A stretch of 24,374 bases of DNA, taken from contig CAKSJU010000023.1 in assembly GCA_934463455.1 (NCBI GenBank), positions 1 to 24,374 on the forward strand, given 5' to 3'. The first letter of the stretch is position 1. The number at the start of each line of letters is the position of its first letter. The notes under the pieces were generated by a model. That model saw nothing but the letters and a program-made list of their open reading frames with translations, was not told the origin of the DNA and searched no databases. The position numbers and the translations under genes were made by a program. Source of the stretch: an uncultured Clostridia bacterium. GTDB taxonomy: Bacteria; Bacillota; Clostridia; UBA1381. Positions 13,203 to 21,239 of the stretch are shown in pieces.

Positions 13203-15530
13203 ATGTGGTCATTTTATGTCCAAATGTTTGCATTTCTTACCGTCGGGATTTATCTTGGGGATAAAATCTCGAGCGGAGATGCGGTAATATTTTTACTTTC
13301 TGTTTTGCTCACGGCAATTTTAAGAAAACCGGTACTGAAAAAGTTTTTTTCGGCACGCGTGTTCATTCTTTTAATTGCCGTGTTCGGAATTTTGAGCTAT
13401 CATTATGCGATGTCGGAAAATGTCAGGAATTTATACGAATATAAGGACAAGTATATTACGGCTATAGGCAAGATTGTTGAACTGCCTAAGGCTGAGGGTA
13501 AGGATTATATTTATATAGTAAAAGTTAAAAATGTAAATTATCTGGATAAGGACTATAATCCGAACGAGCTTGTACGCGTGCGTTCCGACAAAAGCTTTAA
13601 ATTCGGTGAAAGTATTAAAGTAAGGGGATTTCTTGAGAGTTTTGACCGTAAACTGAACAGCGGCGATTATGATACGCCGAGATATTATAAAGGGCGTGGG
13701 ATATATTTTAAGCTTTATGCCGATGAAGCGGAAGCCTCCGATGCAAAGATTAAAATTTATTCCGTTACATATTTTTCTACTTGGGTGAAAAGTAAAATAT
13801 CGGATAGTATTCACAAGCAGTACAGCGGTGACGAAGCGGCGATTTTGAAAGCAATTTTCACCGGCTATAAGGATGAATTTTCAGACAAATTGGAGGAGCG
13901 TCTGTACGATACCAACACCATGCGCTTGTTCTATCCGGCATATCTGCATTTATCCCTGCTGCTGTCATTAATCGGAATGCTAAGCGTTTTTGTAAAAAAG
14001 GAAAAGCGAGATGTGCTTTTTATTGCTCTTCTTTGCATTTATGCGATATATAATTTTAATCATCATTATATCATAAAAACGGCAATGATTGCGGCTGTGA
14101 TTGCATATACAAAGCTGAAAATAGGATATTCGAATTACATCGAAGCTCTTTGCGCGATTTGCTCGGTGATATTTCTGGTTAATCCGCTTACCTGTTATGA
14201 CGCGGGCTTTATACTGTCGGTATCAGCAAGTGTGTTGATTTATTATTTTGTGCCGATAGTAAAAGAACACATCAAGCTGAAAGTAAGCAAGGAAACAAAA
14301 AGGATAATTGCGCTTTGGATTGTTTTGACTTTCGGTATGCTGCCGCTTAACGCATATTTTTTCAATGTTACAAATCCGTATGCGTTTCTTTTGAATTTTC
14401 TTTATATACCGCTGCTGGACTTTTTGCTTGCGGCGGTACCGATAAGCATGGTGCTTACGGCAATTACGGGAATAAATATATTTTGCGGGCTGCCGCGCGG
14501 GATTTTATATTTTATGGAATGGCTGCCGTCTGCAATTTCGGGCTTTCCGTTTTATTCGATAGCGATTCCGCGCCCGAGTGCTGTTGTAATAATAATTTTC
14601 TATTTGTGTCTGTTTATTGTATATAAAAGGATGAAAAGAAAAAAACGGGACGATTTTTCCGTAAAAACTGCCGCGGCGGTTATACTCGGCTTGTCTCTGA
14701 CCTGCATTTTTAATTTTTGCGGGAGAATAAACGATGTTGAAATTGATTTTGTTAATGTCGGACAGGGAGACGGAGCGGTAATCTCAATTCCGTTTCGTGA
14801 AACGCTGCTGATAGACGGCGGAGGCAGCAGTGAATATTCGGACTATGATTACGGTGAAAAGATTTTTGTTCCGTATTTGAGAAGAAACGGTTATACATAT
14901 ATTGATGCTGCGATTGTTTCCCATTATCACAGCGACCATGTAAAGGGAATTATTGCGGCAATGAAAAAGCTGAAAGTAAAGGAAGTTATCATGCCCGAGT
15001 GCATGGAGGATAATAAATACAGATTGGCGATTGAAGAAATTGCGAAAGATAAAGATATTAAAATTTCGTTTTATAAAGCCGGCACAAGGCTGAGATTTCA
15101 TTCGGGGATGACATTGAGTATTATAGCTCCGGATGATGAAGACCTTAAAAACGAAAACGAAAATGAAAATGAAAATGATACTTCATACGGAATTAATATG
15201 CACTATGGGAATTTTTCCGCGCTTTTTATGGGTGATTTGTCGAGTGAGACAGAATTGAAGCACAGCGGACAATGGGGAGATTGTGATGTTTTAAAGGTAG
15301 GTCATCACGGATCGAGATTTTCCTCGTGTGAAGAATTTTTGGAGGAAACAAAACCGGAAACCGCCGTGATAAGCGTGGGAGAGGGAAATTCCTATTCACA
15401 TCCTCACGATGAGGTTATAAAACGACTTCGCGATAATAATGCAAGAATATACCGTACTGACATTTACGGCAATATAACGGTTATTGCCGATAAAAGCGGT
15501 GAATATAAAGTATACGGCTTTTACGGATAG
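13203..15530 (+). CDS. comEC: ComEC/Rec2 family competence DNA channel protein
   Basis: ComEC forms the membrane channel that brings single-stranded DNA into the cell during transformation. The 775-residue product has all three parts. A DUF4131-type N-terminal region with an OB-like segment covers about 1-200. The Competence membrane domain (about 215-500, many membrane segments) follows. A C-terminal metallo-beta-lactamase domain has VGQGDGAVI, the metal motif HYHSDH (574-579), GDLS and VGHHGSRFSS. Length is normal for Firmicutes. ATG 13203 follows AAGGGA. A run of alternating Asn-Glu near residues 650-659, encoded by a GAAAAY repeat (15150-15179), sits in a loop of the last domain. No comEA or comG genes are in the window, so working competence cannot be claimed. 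No clear terminator follows. Confidence 0.95.
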   Translation: MWSFYVQMFAFLTVGIYLGDKISSGDAVIFLLSVLLTAILRKPVLKKFFSARVFILLIAVFGILSYHYAMSENVRNLYEYKDKYITAIGKIVELPKAEGKDYIYIVKVKNVNYLDKDYNPNELVRVRSDKSFKFGESIKVRGFLESFDRKLNSGDYDTPRYYKGRGIYFKLYADEAEASDAKIKIYSVTYFSTWVKSKISDSIHKQYSGDEAAILKAIFTGYKDEFSDKLEERLYDTNTMRLFYPAYLHLSLLLSLIGMLSVFVKKEKRDVLFIALLCIYAIYNFNHHYIIKTAMIAAVIAYTKLKIGYSNYIEALCAICSVIFLVNPLTCYDAGFILSVSASVLIYYFVPIVKEHIKLKVSKETKRIIALWIVLTFGMLPLNAYFFNVTNPYAFLLNFLYIPLLDFLLAAVPISMVLTAITGINIFCGLPRGILYFMEWLPSAISGFPFYSIAIPRPSAVVIIIFYLCLFIVYKRMKRKKRDDFSVKTAAAVILGLSLTCIFNFCGRINDVEIDFVNVGQGDGAVISIPFRETLLIDGGGSSEYSDYDYGEKIFVPYLRRNGYTYIDAAIVSHYHSDHVKGIIAAMKKLKVKEVIMPECMEDNKYRLAIEEIAKDKDIKISFYKAGTRLRFHSGMTLSIIAPDDEDLKNENENENENDTSYGINMHYGNFSALFMGDLSSETELKHSGQWGDCDVLKVGHHGSRFSSCEEFLEETKPETAVISVGEGNSYSHPHDEVIKRLRDNNARIYRTDIYGNITVIADKSGEYKVYGFYG

Positions 15531-15642
15531 ACATTGAAGCGATGTTATTGCCTGAGGCTCTGCTCCTTGCGAGCAAAGCGGGAGTATTGCTGTGATTTAA
15601 AAATATTTGTTAAATTGTAAAAACGGCGAACGGAGGATGAAA

Positions 15643-16632
15643 ATGAATTATAAAAAATTGGCGGAGGCTGCGCATGTTTCCGTCTCAACTGTTTCGAAAG
15701 CATTTTCCGGCAGCGGGGAAATAAATCCGAAAACGCGTGAGGAGGTATTCGAAGCTGCACGAAAATACGGATGCTTTGATAAATATTATAAAAATAAATT
15801 TTCGAAAAAGGTTATTGCCGTTTTATGCCCGGAATTTTGCAGCTCACACTATGGGGCATATGCGGAATATGCTCAGAAAATAATAAGCGATAAAAATGAC
15901 GTGGCAATATTTTCATCTGCCAATTTTGATACCGAGCTCGAAAAGTATCTTTTGGATTATTATGCTTTATACGCTAAAGTGGACGGAATACTCATAATAG
16001 ACAATGATTCCGGAATAAAGGAAAAATACTCCGTACCGGTGGCGGTGATAGGCAAAAATGAGCTTTACAATTCGGTGAATGTTTCTACATATGCCGGAAT
16101 CGAAAAAGCAATTTCGTATCTTATTGAGTGCGGTCATAAAAATATAGGTTTTATCGGAGAAAGACTGACTGCATCAAAAAGAAAAGGCTTTGAGTGCATC
16201 ATGGAAAAAGAGGGTTTTTCAAATATTAAGGAAAATATAATAATCTCGGATAAGCGTTTTGAAAGTGCGGGCTGCGAATGTGCGGAAAAATTTCTTTCGC
16301 TTGATAAAAGACCTACTGCAGTTATTGCCGCATATGACAATATTGCAATAGGCTTTATCAATACTCTGAAACGAAACAGGGTTTCTGTTCCGGAGGATGT
16401 ATCGGTTATAGGTATGGATGATATATTTGAGGCGGCGCACCTGGAATTTCCGCTCACAAGTGTAAATTTCCGCATACCGGAGGCGGTTAATACCGCTCTT
16501 GATATGATCTACCGAAGAATAGAGCATCCGACAATAGAGGAAACGGAGCATAAGGAAATATTTGCGCATTTGGTAAAGCGTGCCACCGTAAAAAAACTAC
16601 ATACCGAGAAGACAGACGGCAGCGATGCCTAA
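15643..16632 (+). CDS. LacI-family transcriptional regulator
   Basis: A 329-residue repressor of the LacI/GalR type. The N-terminal helix-turn-helix reads YKKLAEAAHVSVSTVSKAFSG, followed by the hinge-type helix EVFEAARKYG. A periplasmic-binding-protein-like effector domain fills about 60-320, with KVDGILIIDND, ECGHKNIGFIGE and VSVIGMDDIFEA. The ligand is presumably a sugar. ATG 15643 lies six bases after GGAGG; earlier in-frame starts overlap that site. A weak promoter (TTGCTG 15587, TTAAAT 15610, 17-bp spacing) may serve it. It is convergent with the isomerase/GH36/EamA operon and overlaps the transporter gene by 36 bp. It is the natural candidate for a repressor of that operon, but no operator can be assigned with confidence. 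Confidence 0.92.
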   Translation: MNYKKLAEAAHVSVSTVSKAFSGSGEINPKTREEVFEAARKYGCFDKYYKNKFSKKVIAVLCPEFCSSHYGAYAEYAQKIISDKNDVAIFSSANFDTELEKYLLDYYALYAKVDGILIIDNDSGIKEKYSVPVAVIGKNELYNSVNVSTYAGIEKAISYLIECGHKNIGFIGERLTASKRKGFECIMEKEGFSNIKENIIISDKRFESAGCECAEKFLSLDKRPTAVIAAYDNIAIGFINTLKRNRVSVPEDVSVIGMDDIFEAAHLEFPLTSVNFRIPEAVNTALDMIYRRIEHPTIEETEHKEIFAHLVKRATVKKLHTEKTDGSDA

Positions 16633-17457
16633 TGCAATTCCTATATATTGAGATTTACTCAGCCTTTCCTTAAAGAATATAATTGCGGCAAGACCGGAGA
16701 GGACAATAACACCTCCGTTCAAAATCGGAAACAGCACAATACTCGGAAGCTTGCCGCTCAAATACAGATTTATAAGATTGACCGCGCCGATGATAATTCC
16801 CGAAATTATTGAAGGTACGGTCGATTTGCTTTTAAGCTTATATCCGGATTTCCCGCTTTTGGGCATTATAAGATACATAGCGGTAAATATGGCTGTAAGG
16901 AATACGAACGACCAAAACAAAAATACTTTTATTTCGCCGGCGAAACGGGAATTTTGATGGATTTGCTGTATTACACCTACCAAGCCCCACATTACAAAGC
17001 TGCCGAATGCGAAAATAAGCCATTTCACATTTACCTTTTCACCCTTTTTTACGCCTGCGCCGCAAAACAATGTTACAAGCATGAGTAAAAGCCCGACGAT
17101 TTGCAGCGGTGAAACCGACTGCTTGTAGAAGAAAATTCCGAACAGCGTCGGAATAATCATGCCGAGGTATGTGAAAAGCACACTGTATGACATTGACCCG
17201 CAGGACATTGACATAAGCGAGAAATATTGTGCCATTGCCGTAACAGCGGCAAAGACAGCCGCTGCCGCAAGTGAAAAGGAGGATATTTTAAATCCGCAGC
17301 CGCTTGCGAGAAAGAAAGCCGAAGCACCTATTCCGCAGACAACATTGAATAAAATTGCGTCACGGTTGCTTTTTAAGACACTGTTCCCAAATTGATTGTA
17401 ATAAATATTTTTAAAGGTATCGATAAATACCGATGCAAAAAGAAGTATATAGCTCAT
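16597..17457 (-). CDS. EamA/DMT-superfamily transporter of the GH36 operon
   Basis: A 286-residue protein with about ten hydrophobic segments and the EamA double repeat (YYKQSVSPLQIVGLLLMLVTLF ending the first half, FFKERLSKSQYIGIALGIAAV the second, both shown with flanks trimmed to the motif). The two repeats end alike, as expected of this fold. ATG 17457 follows AAAGGA (plus 17465-17470), which lies in the end of the GH36 gene, and only three bases separate it from the GH36 stop. It is thus the last gene of the minus-strand operon. Position suggests that it moves a sugar or sugar product, but DMT proteins carry many substrates. Its last 36 bp overlap the 3' end of the LacI-type gene on the other strand. 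Confidence 0.88.
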   Translation of the reverse strand: MSYILLFASVFIDTFKNIYYNQFGNSVLKSNRDAILFNVVCGIGASAFFLASGCGFKISSFSLAAAAVFAAVTAMAQYFSLMSMSCGSMSYSVLFTYLGMIIPTLFGIFFYKQSVSPLQIVGLLLMLVTLFCGAGVKKGEKVNVKWLIFAFGSFVMWGLVGVIQQIHQNSRFAGEIKVFLFWSFVFLTAIFTAMYLIMPKSGKSGYKLKSKSTVPSIISGIIIGAVNLINLYLSGKLPSIVLFPILNGGVIVLSGLAAIIFFKERLSKSQYIGIALGIAAVCLLGM

Positions 17458-17460
17458 TGT

Positions 17461-19299
17461 TTATTCCTTTCCGAGTTCGGCGAAGCTTGCGCGGTAGTTT
17501 CCGTTTATAGGCAAATCGATTCCGTGTTCGGCAATTTCACTTCCCGAAACGATTTTCTCACCGAATTTGTAGCTTGCCGATTTGTCAAGATACGGATATA
17601 CCGTAATATTGTTTTGGCGCAGCTTAAGGGCGTATGCGATTATTTTAATTTGCTTTAAAGAGCGGTCAAAATATTCCAAAACAAGGAGATTTCCCGTATC
17701 GGCAAGTATTTTGCATACGGCATTTTCCCAGAATGTCCGCTCTTTTTTGAAATGACCGATATGTTCTTTGAGCATTGTTAAAAGGTTATCGGAAAGCATG
17801 TTTAAATCGCAGCTTATTCCTATCGGCCCGCCGGTCAAAAATCCTTGCAAAAATGATTGGTGAACACCTGCAATACCGTCCCATGTAGCGTCATGCGTCG
17901 AGAGGATTTTCTCGCATTCGTTGTTGCCGTAAACGGGCGAGAAGTTTTCGAGCGATTGCAATACTGCCCATTTTTCTATGCACTGAGGAGGAAGACGTTT
18001 TATCCCCTCTTTAAATATTCTCATACCTTCATACGGACTTTGATTGTCACTCAGCCAAAAACTGTCGAAATCGCGGCAATTGTTCAAGTCCGCCCGAAGT
18101 CCGCCCGAAGCACAGTTTTCAAGATATATGCCGGGATATTCGTTTTTAAATTTTTTTGTGAATTTTCTGTAGCCCGTATAATAATCTGTATATGCGGCTC
18201 GAGTCGGGTCACCGTCAAAATCCTGATTAAAGTCGAACTTTATGTATTCAATATTGTATTTTTCAATGTTTTCTTTCAGAGTATCGAAAATATATCGGCA
18301 TGCTTTATCGTTTGAAAAATCAAGAAAATGCAGTCCGCCGAGATTTACAAACAAATCGCCGTGAGTGCGGAGTATTTCCGCATCCTCACTTGCCGATTCG
18401 ATTTCAAACCATAATCCGAATTTCATTCCGGATTTTCTCACCTGTTCCGATATTTTATACATTTTTCCGCATAAGCCGCCTGTTAAATTTTCCGACCAAT
18501 CACCGCGGTATATCCACCAACCGGAGCCTTTTCCGAACCAACCTGCGTCAATTACAAAATATTCCGCACCGATTTGTGCAGCTTTTTCGATTTGGTTTGA
18601 GACATTTTCAAAATTAATTTTATCGAATCTGCAAAGCCATGTGTTGTACACTACCGGCATACTTTTTCTTTTAAAATTATCAAGGCAAAAGCTGTGCAGC
18701 TTTCGGCAATCCAAATCAAGCTTGTTTTCGAACTCATAGAAAATAATTTCCGGAGTTTTTATGCTTTTTTGCGGGGATAAGGTATAGCTGAAGCTTTCGC
18801 TGTTTACGCCGATTTCGGCATAAAGCTCGGAACATTCGCCGTTTGTGCGTGAAAGACTTAAATTTATTGACCAGGCATAATCCGCAAGCAGATGAAAAAC
18901 AATACCCCTTTGAGTTTGTTTGTTCCAAACGGCGGCAAAGGGAGCCGCCCCGTCACATGTTCGGATTGTATTTGTTGAAGCGGAAACGGATGTTATAAGC
19001 GGAGACCAACCGCCGCTGCTTTCGTTTTGCCAGCCGTTGTATTGAGTATATACTTCAAATTCACCTCCGCCCAGATTAAAACGCATTTTGAGTGTATTTA
19101 AAGTAATATCGTTTTCGGAGACATTTGTAAAATTTCCGGTAATATGATATACGTTTTCGTCATTTTTTTTGCAGCTTGAAGTAATTTTGTAAAACTCATT
19201 TTTTTGAGAAAGAGAATTTCCGCTCACTCTGCCGAAGCTTCCGGATATGTTCCAAATATCTCCCGATAAAAGTCTGTCTGTAAGTGTTTTCATATTCAT
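17461..19299 (-). CDS. GH36-family alpha-galactosidase
   Basis: A 612-residue clan GH-D glycosidase that should release terminal alpha-galactosyl or related residues. It has an N-terminal beta-sandwich (about 1-215) and then a TIM barrel. NTWLCRFDKINFE opens the barrel, FVIDAGWFG and KFGLWFEIESAS follow, YIKFDFNQ gives the nucleophile Asp356, ENCASGGLRADL the substrate loop, and FWLSDNQSPYEG the acid/base Asp418. A short C-terminal beta domain ends the protein. It is somewhat shorter than the 700-plus residues common in the family, mainly at the N-terminus, and the Asn-Gln after the nucleophile differs from the more usual Asn-Arg, so the exact sugar is open. There is no signal peptide, so the substrate must be imported. 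ATG 19299 follows GGGAGG by six bases. It lies 17 nt after the isomerase gene and 3 nt before the transporter gene. Confidence 0.9.
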   Translation of the reverse strand: MNMKTLTDRLLSGDIWNISGSFGRVSGNSLSQKNEFYKITSSCKKNDENVYHITGNFTNVSENDITLNTLKMRFNLGGGEFEVYTQYNGWQNESSGGWSPLITSVSASTNTIRTCDGAAPFAAVWNKQTQRGIVFHLLADYAWSINLSLSRTNGECSELYAEIGVNSESFSYTLSPQKSIKTPEIIFYEFENKLDLDCRKLHSFCLDNFKRKSMPVVYNTWLCRFDKINFENVSNQIEKAAQIGAEYFVIDAGWFGKGSGWWIYRGDWSENLTGGLCGKMYKISEQVRKSGMKFGLWFEIESASEDAEILRTHGDLFVNLGGLHFLDFSNDKACRYIFDTLKENIEKYNIEYIKFDFNQDFDGDPTRAAYTDYYTGYRKFTKKFKNEYPGIYLENCASGGLRADLNNCRDFDSFWLSDNQSPYEGMRIFKEGIKRLPPQCIEKWAVLQSLENFSPVYGNNECEKILSTHDATWDGIAGVHQSFLQGFLTGGPIGISCDLNMLSDNLLTMLKEHIGHFKKERTFWENAVCKILADTGNLLVLEYFDRSLKQIKIIAYALKLRQNNITVYPYLDKSASYKFGEKIVSGSEIAEHGIDLPINGNYRASFAELGKE

Positions 19300-19316
19300 G
19301 TTAAACCTCCCGATGT

Positions 19317-20141
19317 TCAGCCGATAAGGCTTTCAAGATAATTAACGGCGCTGTACGAGTATGCCGTAAAGCTTTCGCTCATAGGGTCAATTTTGTAGTC
19401 TGCTTCGAGCGTTAAAGGTCCGTTATAGTTGATTTTTTTGAGTGCCGGCATGATTTTTTTCCAATCTGCATTGCCGACTGTGGGGATAAGGTGGTTGTCA
19501 TCCTGTCCGAAATTGTCGTGAATGTGCGTTATTTTCAGACGGCTGCCGATATATTCGAGAGCTTGATTCTGGTCAAGCTTCGTAAGGTGTGCATGCCCGA
19601 AATCCCAGCATATTCCTATGTTGCCGCAGGCGTACTTGTCAACAATGCCGCATATATCCTCGTAGTGTGACGAATAAAATCTCCATTGCGGCACTCCGGG
19701 GAAAATCGGAAGATTTTCGAGCGCAATTCCGGCTCCCTCTTTTTGGGCAACGGTTAAATAGTCATCAAGGCATTTGCAATTATCCGAATACGCTCTTGAT
19801 TCACTGAAATTATGGTCGTATGATGAACGCATGTGCATTGCGGTCCACTTTGCTCCGAGCATGGGAGTTGCTTGTATACACCTTTTTATCGCTTTTTCCG
19901 TATTTTCGTCAATAATTTCCGAGGAGATACGCAAGTCATAATAGGGCAAATGAGTTTGAACGCATTTAAGCCGGTATTTATCCATTGCCGCAATAAGCTC
20001 GTTTATTCTTTTCTCCCAATTATCCTCATGAAATATTTTGCTTGACCCGAAACCGAGGGCAATATATTCATAGCCTGCTTTTTTGGCATATTGCATCATA
20101 ATATCGGCGTCGTGCTCCTGCAATTGTATTGCTTTTTTCAT
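19317..20141 (-). CDS. Sugar phosphate isomerase/epimerase (xylose isomerase-like TIM barrel)
   Basis: A 274-residue protein of the AP_endonuc_2/xylose-isomerase-like superfamily. The expected metal ligands can be picked out: Glu in IALENLP, Asp and His in CWDFGHAHL, His in THIHDNFGQDD, and Glu in LTLEADY. Members interconvert keto- and aldo-sugars, epimerise sugars or inositols, or act as endonucleases; with a GH36 neighbour a sugar role is most likely. ATG 20141 is preferred because AAGAAGG lies eight bases upstream; the longer frame to 20168 has no site. It is the first gene of the operon with the GH36 enzyme and the EamA transporter. Confidence 0.88.
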   Translation of the reverse strand: MKKAIQLQEHDADIMMQYAKKAGYEYIALGFGSSKIFHEDNWEKRINELIAAMDKYRLKCVQTHLPYYDLRISSEIIDENTEKAIKRCIQATPMLGAKWTAMHMRSSYDHNFSESRAYSDNCKCLDDYLTVAQKEGAGIALENLPIFPGVPQWRFYSSHYEDICGIVDKYACGNIGICWDFGHAHLTKLDQNQALEYIGSRLKITHIHDNFGQDDNHLIPTVGNADWKKIMPALKKINYNGPLTLEADYKIDPMSESFTAYSYSAVNYLESLIG

Positions 20142-20166
20142 AGAATAAACCTTCTTTCTTTTTTTC

Positions 20167-20179
20167 ATTTTATCATATT
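20167..20179 (-). promoter_or_regulatory. -10 cassette of the isomerase/GH36/EamA operon
   Basis: The minus strand reads AATATGATAAAAT here, identical over 13 bases to the cassette at 21077-21089 before the AraC-type gene. TAAAAT preceded by TGA makes an extended -10 about 26 nt before the isomerase ATG. At 17-bp spacing the -35 is only a T-run, which would fit a promoter that needs an activator (inference). Confidence 0.4.
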
Positions 20180-20191
20180 AAGATAAAGAAA

Positions 20192-20235
20192 AAAAGTGCA
20201 TTATGTTCACAAAAACTGTAAAATCGTGCACTTTT
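20192..20235 (-). terminator. Terminator of the AraC-type gene
   Basis: On the minus strand AAAAGTGCA (plus 20227-20235, overlapping the TAA stop) pairs with TGCACTTTT (plus 20192-20200), and the T-run continues to about seven T. The 9-bp stem is clear, but the loop is 26 nt long, so a double operator of inverted half sites remains possible. Confidence 0.55.
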
Positions 20236-21055
20236 ATTTTCTGTATTTTCCGGCGGGGATTTTATATCTTTTTTTAAATACGCGCAGGAAATATTCTTTG
20301 TCGGAAAAGCCTGTTTCTTCGGCTATTTTCCATATAGGCAGGTCTGAATTTTTTAAAAGGTGTGCCGCGCGTGAAAGGCGCATATTTTTTATAAATTCCG
20401 CAATTCCGTCCGGCATGTACGGCTTTGCAAGCTTATAAAGCTCGGACTTTGATACTCCGAAGTGCCGGCAGAGAAATTCAACGGACAAATTATCCGAAAG
20501 ATGAAGAGAAATATAATCCATAACGGAATATATAAGAGGTTTTTCTTCGGCATAGGCATATCGCTTTTCAACAATATATGAAGTCATTGTGTTCATTATT
20601 TGAGAAATTGCTTTTAGCTGTTCGTCCGAATAGTATTTTATGTTTTCGGCACATTCTTTTATTTTATCCTCATCAATTCCGCAGCCGCTGCATTTTTTAA
20701 GAACTGTTTTCAAAAATTCAGCCTTGTCCGGCTCGTTTGTAATCTGACCGTAAAGGATGTAGCCTATAATAATTCCGTTTTCCTCAAGCGGAGCCGCTAC
20801 CTCCGTAAGTCCGGCATGACATGTGTTAATGACTATTTGAGAGCTTGCACGGCATTTTTCGCATAAAACCGTATTGCTTTCACCGCATTTGTGAATATTG
20901 TTTTTGCTCACTTCAAGGCAGAGCGGACCGTTAAGCCTGGGATATGCCAAAAGCTCGTTTAAGTCGGTGTCATATACCGCTATTTTAATTCCCGTTACTT
21001 CATGAAATGATTTTATCAGTTCAAACAAAGGCTCACAATCTGTTTTCAGTATCAA
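20234..21055 (-). CDS. AraC-family regulator with N-terminal PocR sensor domain
   Basis: The 273-residue product has a PocR domain (about 5-165), a PAS-like ligand sensor first known from the propanediol regulator. Its conserved cysteines are all present: PLCLEV, HKCGES, CEKC and TCHAGLTEVAAPL. A C-terminal AraC pair of helix-turn-helix motifs (about 175-270) follows, with SVEFLCRHFGVSKSELYKL and KIAEETGFSDKEYFLRVFKK. The ligand is unknown. A GTG at 21064 touches the ribosome site AAGGA and is too close; TTG 21055, ten bases away, is preferred. If the promoter noted just upstream is right, the leader is very short. It lies directly upstream of and on the same strand as the isomerase/GH36/EamA operon, separated by a terminator, and probably activates it. 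Confidence 0.88.
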   Translation of the reverse strand: MILKTDCEPLFELIKSFHEVTGIKIAVYDTDLNELLAYPRLNGPLCLEVSKNNIHKCGESNTVLCEKCRASSQIVINTCHAGLTEVAAPLEENGIIIGYILYGQITNEPDKAEFLKTVLKKCSGCGIDEDKIKECAENIKYYSDEQLKAISQIMNTMTSYIVEKRYAYAEEKPLIYSVMDYISLHLSDNLSVEFLCRHFGVSKSELYKLAKPYMPDGIAEFIKNMRLSRAAHLLKNSDLPIWKIAEETGFSDKEYFLRVFKKRYKIPAGKYRK

Positions 21056-21071
21056 AATTCTCACATCCTTG

Positions 21072-21105
21072 ATATGATTTTATCATATTGTGCGGAATAA
21101 ATCAA
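21072..21105 (-). promoter_or_regulatory. Promoter of the AraC-type gene with overlapping palindrome
   Basis: On the minus strand TTGATT (plus 21100-21105) and TAAAAT (plus 21077-21082) are 17 bp apart, with TGA before the -10. A 17-bp palindrome, ATATGAT-TTT-ATCATAT (21072-21088), covers the -10 and could be an operator, for instance for autoregulation. The predicted transcript start is only 6-15 nt from the start codons, which weakens the call. Confidence 0.45.
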
Positions 21106-21176
21106 GACATCTTTTTTTAAAGGTCCGTGGTTTTTGAGCAGAAAGTACAAAGCACTGCTCTGATTTAAAAAGGAAC

Positions 21177-21202
21177 ACTAAAGCGGTGAATTACATAATA
21201 TA
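21177..21202 (+). promoter_or_regulatory. Candidate SigK promoter of spoVFA-spoVFB
   Basis: CATAATATA (21194-21202) fits the SigK -10 pattern CATAnnnTA exactly. The AC at 21177-21178, within AACAC, fits the short SigK -35 at 15-bp spacing. The start would be near 21209, about 30 nt before the spoVFA ATG. Bacillus spoVF is known to be transcribed by SigK in the mother cell. No SigA-type promoter was found here. Confidence 0.6.
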
Positions 21203-21239
21203 TATCACTACAATAAAAAAGAAGAGGGATGGTAATAAA

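Noticed and set aside
15541..15590. Short inverted words (GCTC/GAGC, CTCC/GGAG) as a LacI operator or comEC terminator
   Set aside because: Arms are only four bases, there is no T-run, and the centre does not fit a typical LacI-family operator.
20192..20235. Inverted repeat AAAAGTGCA/TGCACTTTT as a regulator operator
   Set aside because: A terminator explains it better: it overlaps the AraC stop codon and a T-run follows on the minus strand. The operator reading is kept only as an alternative.
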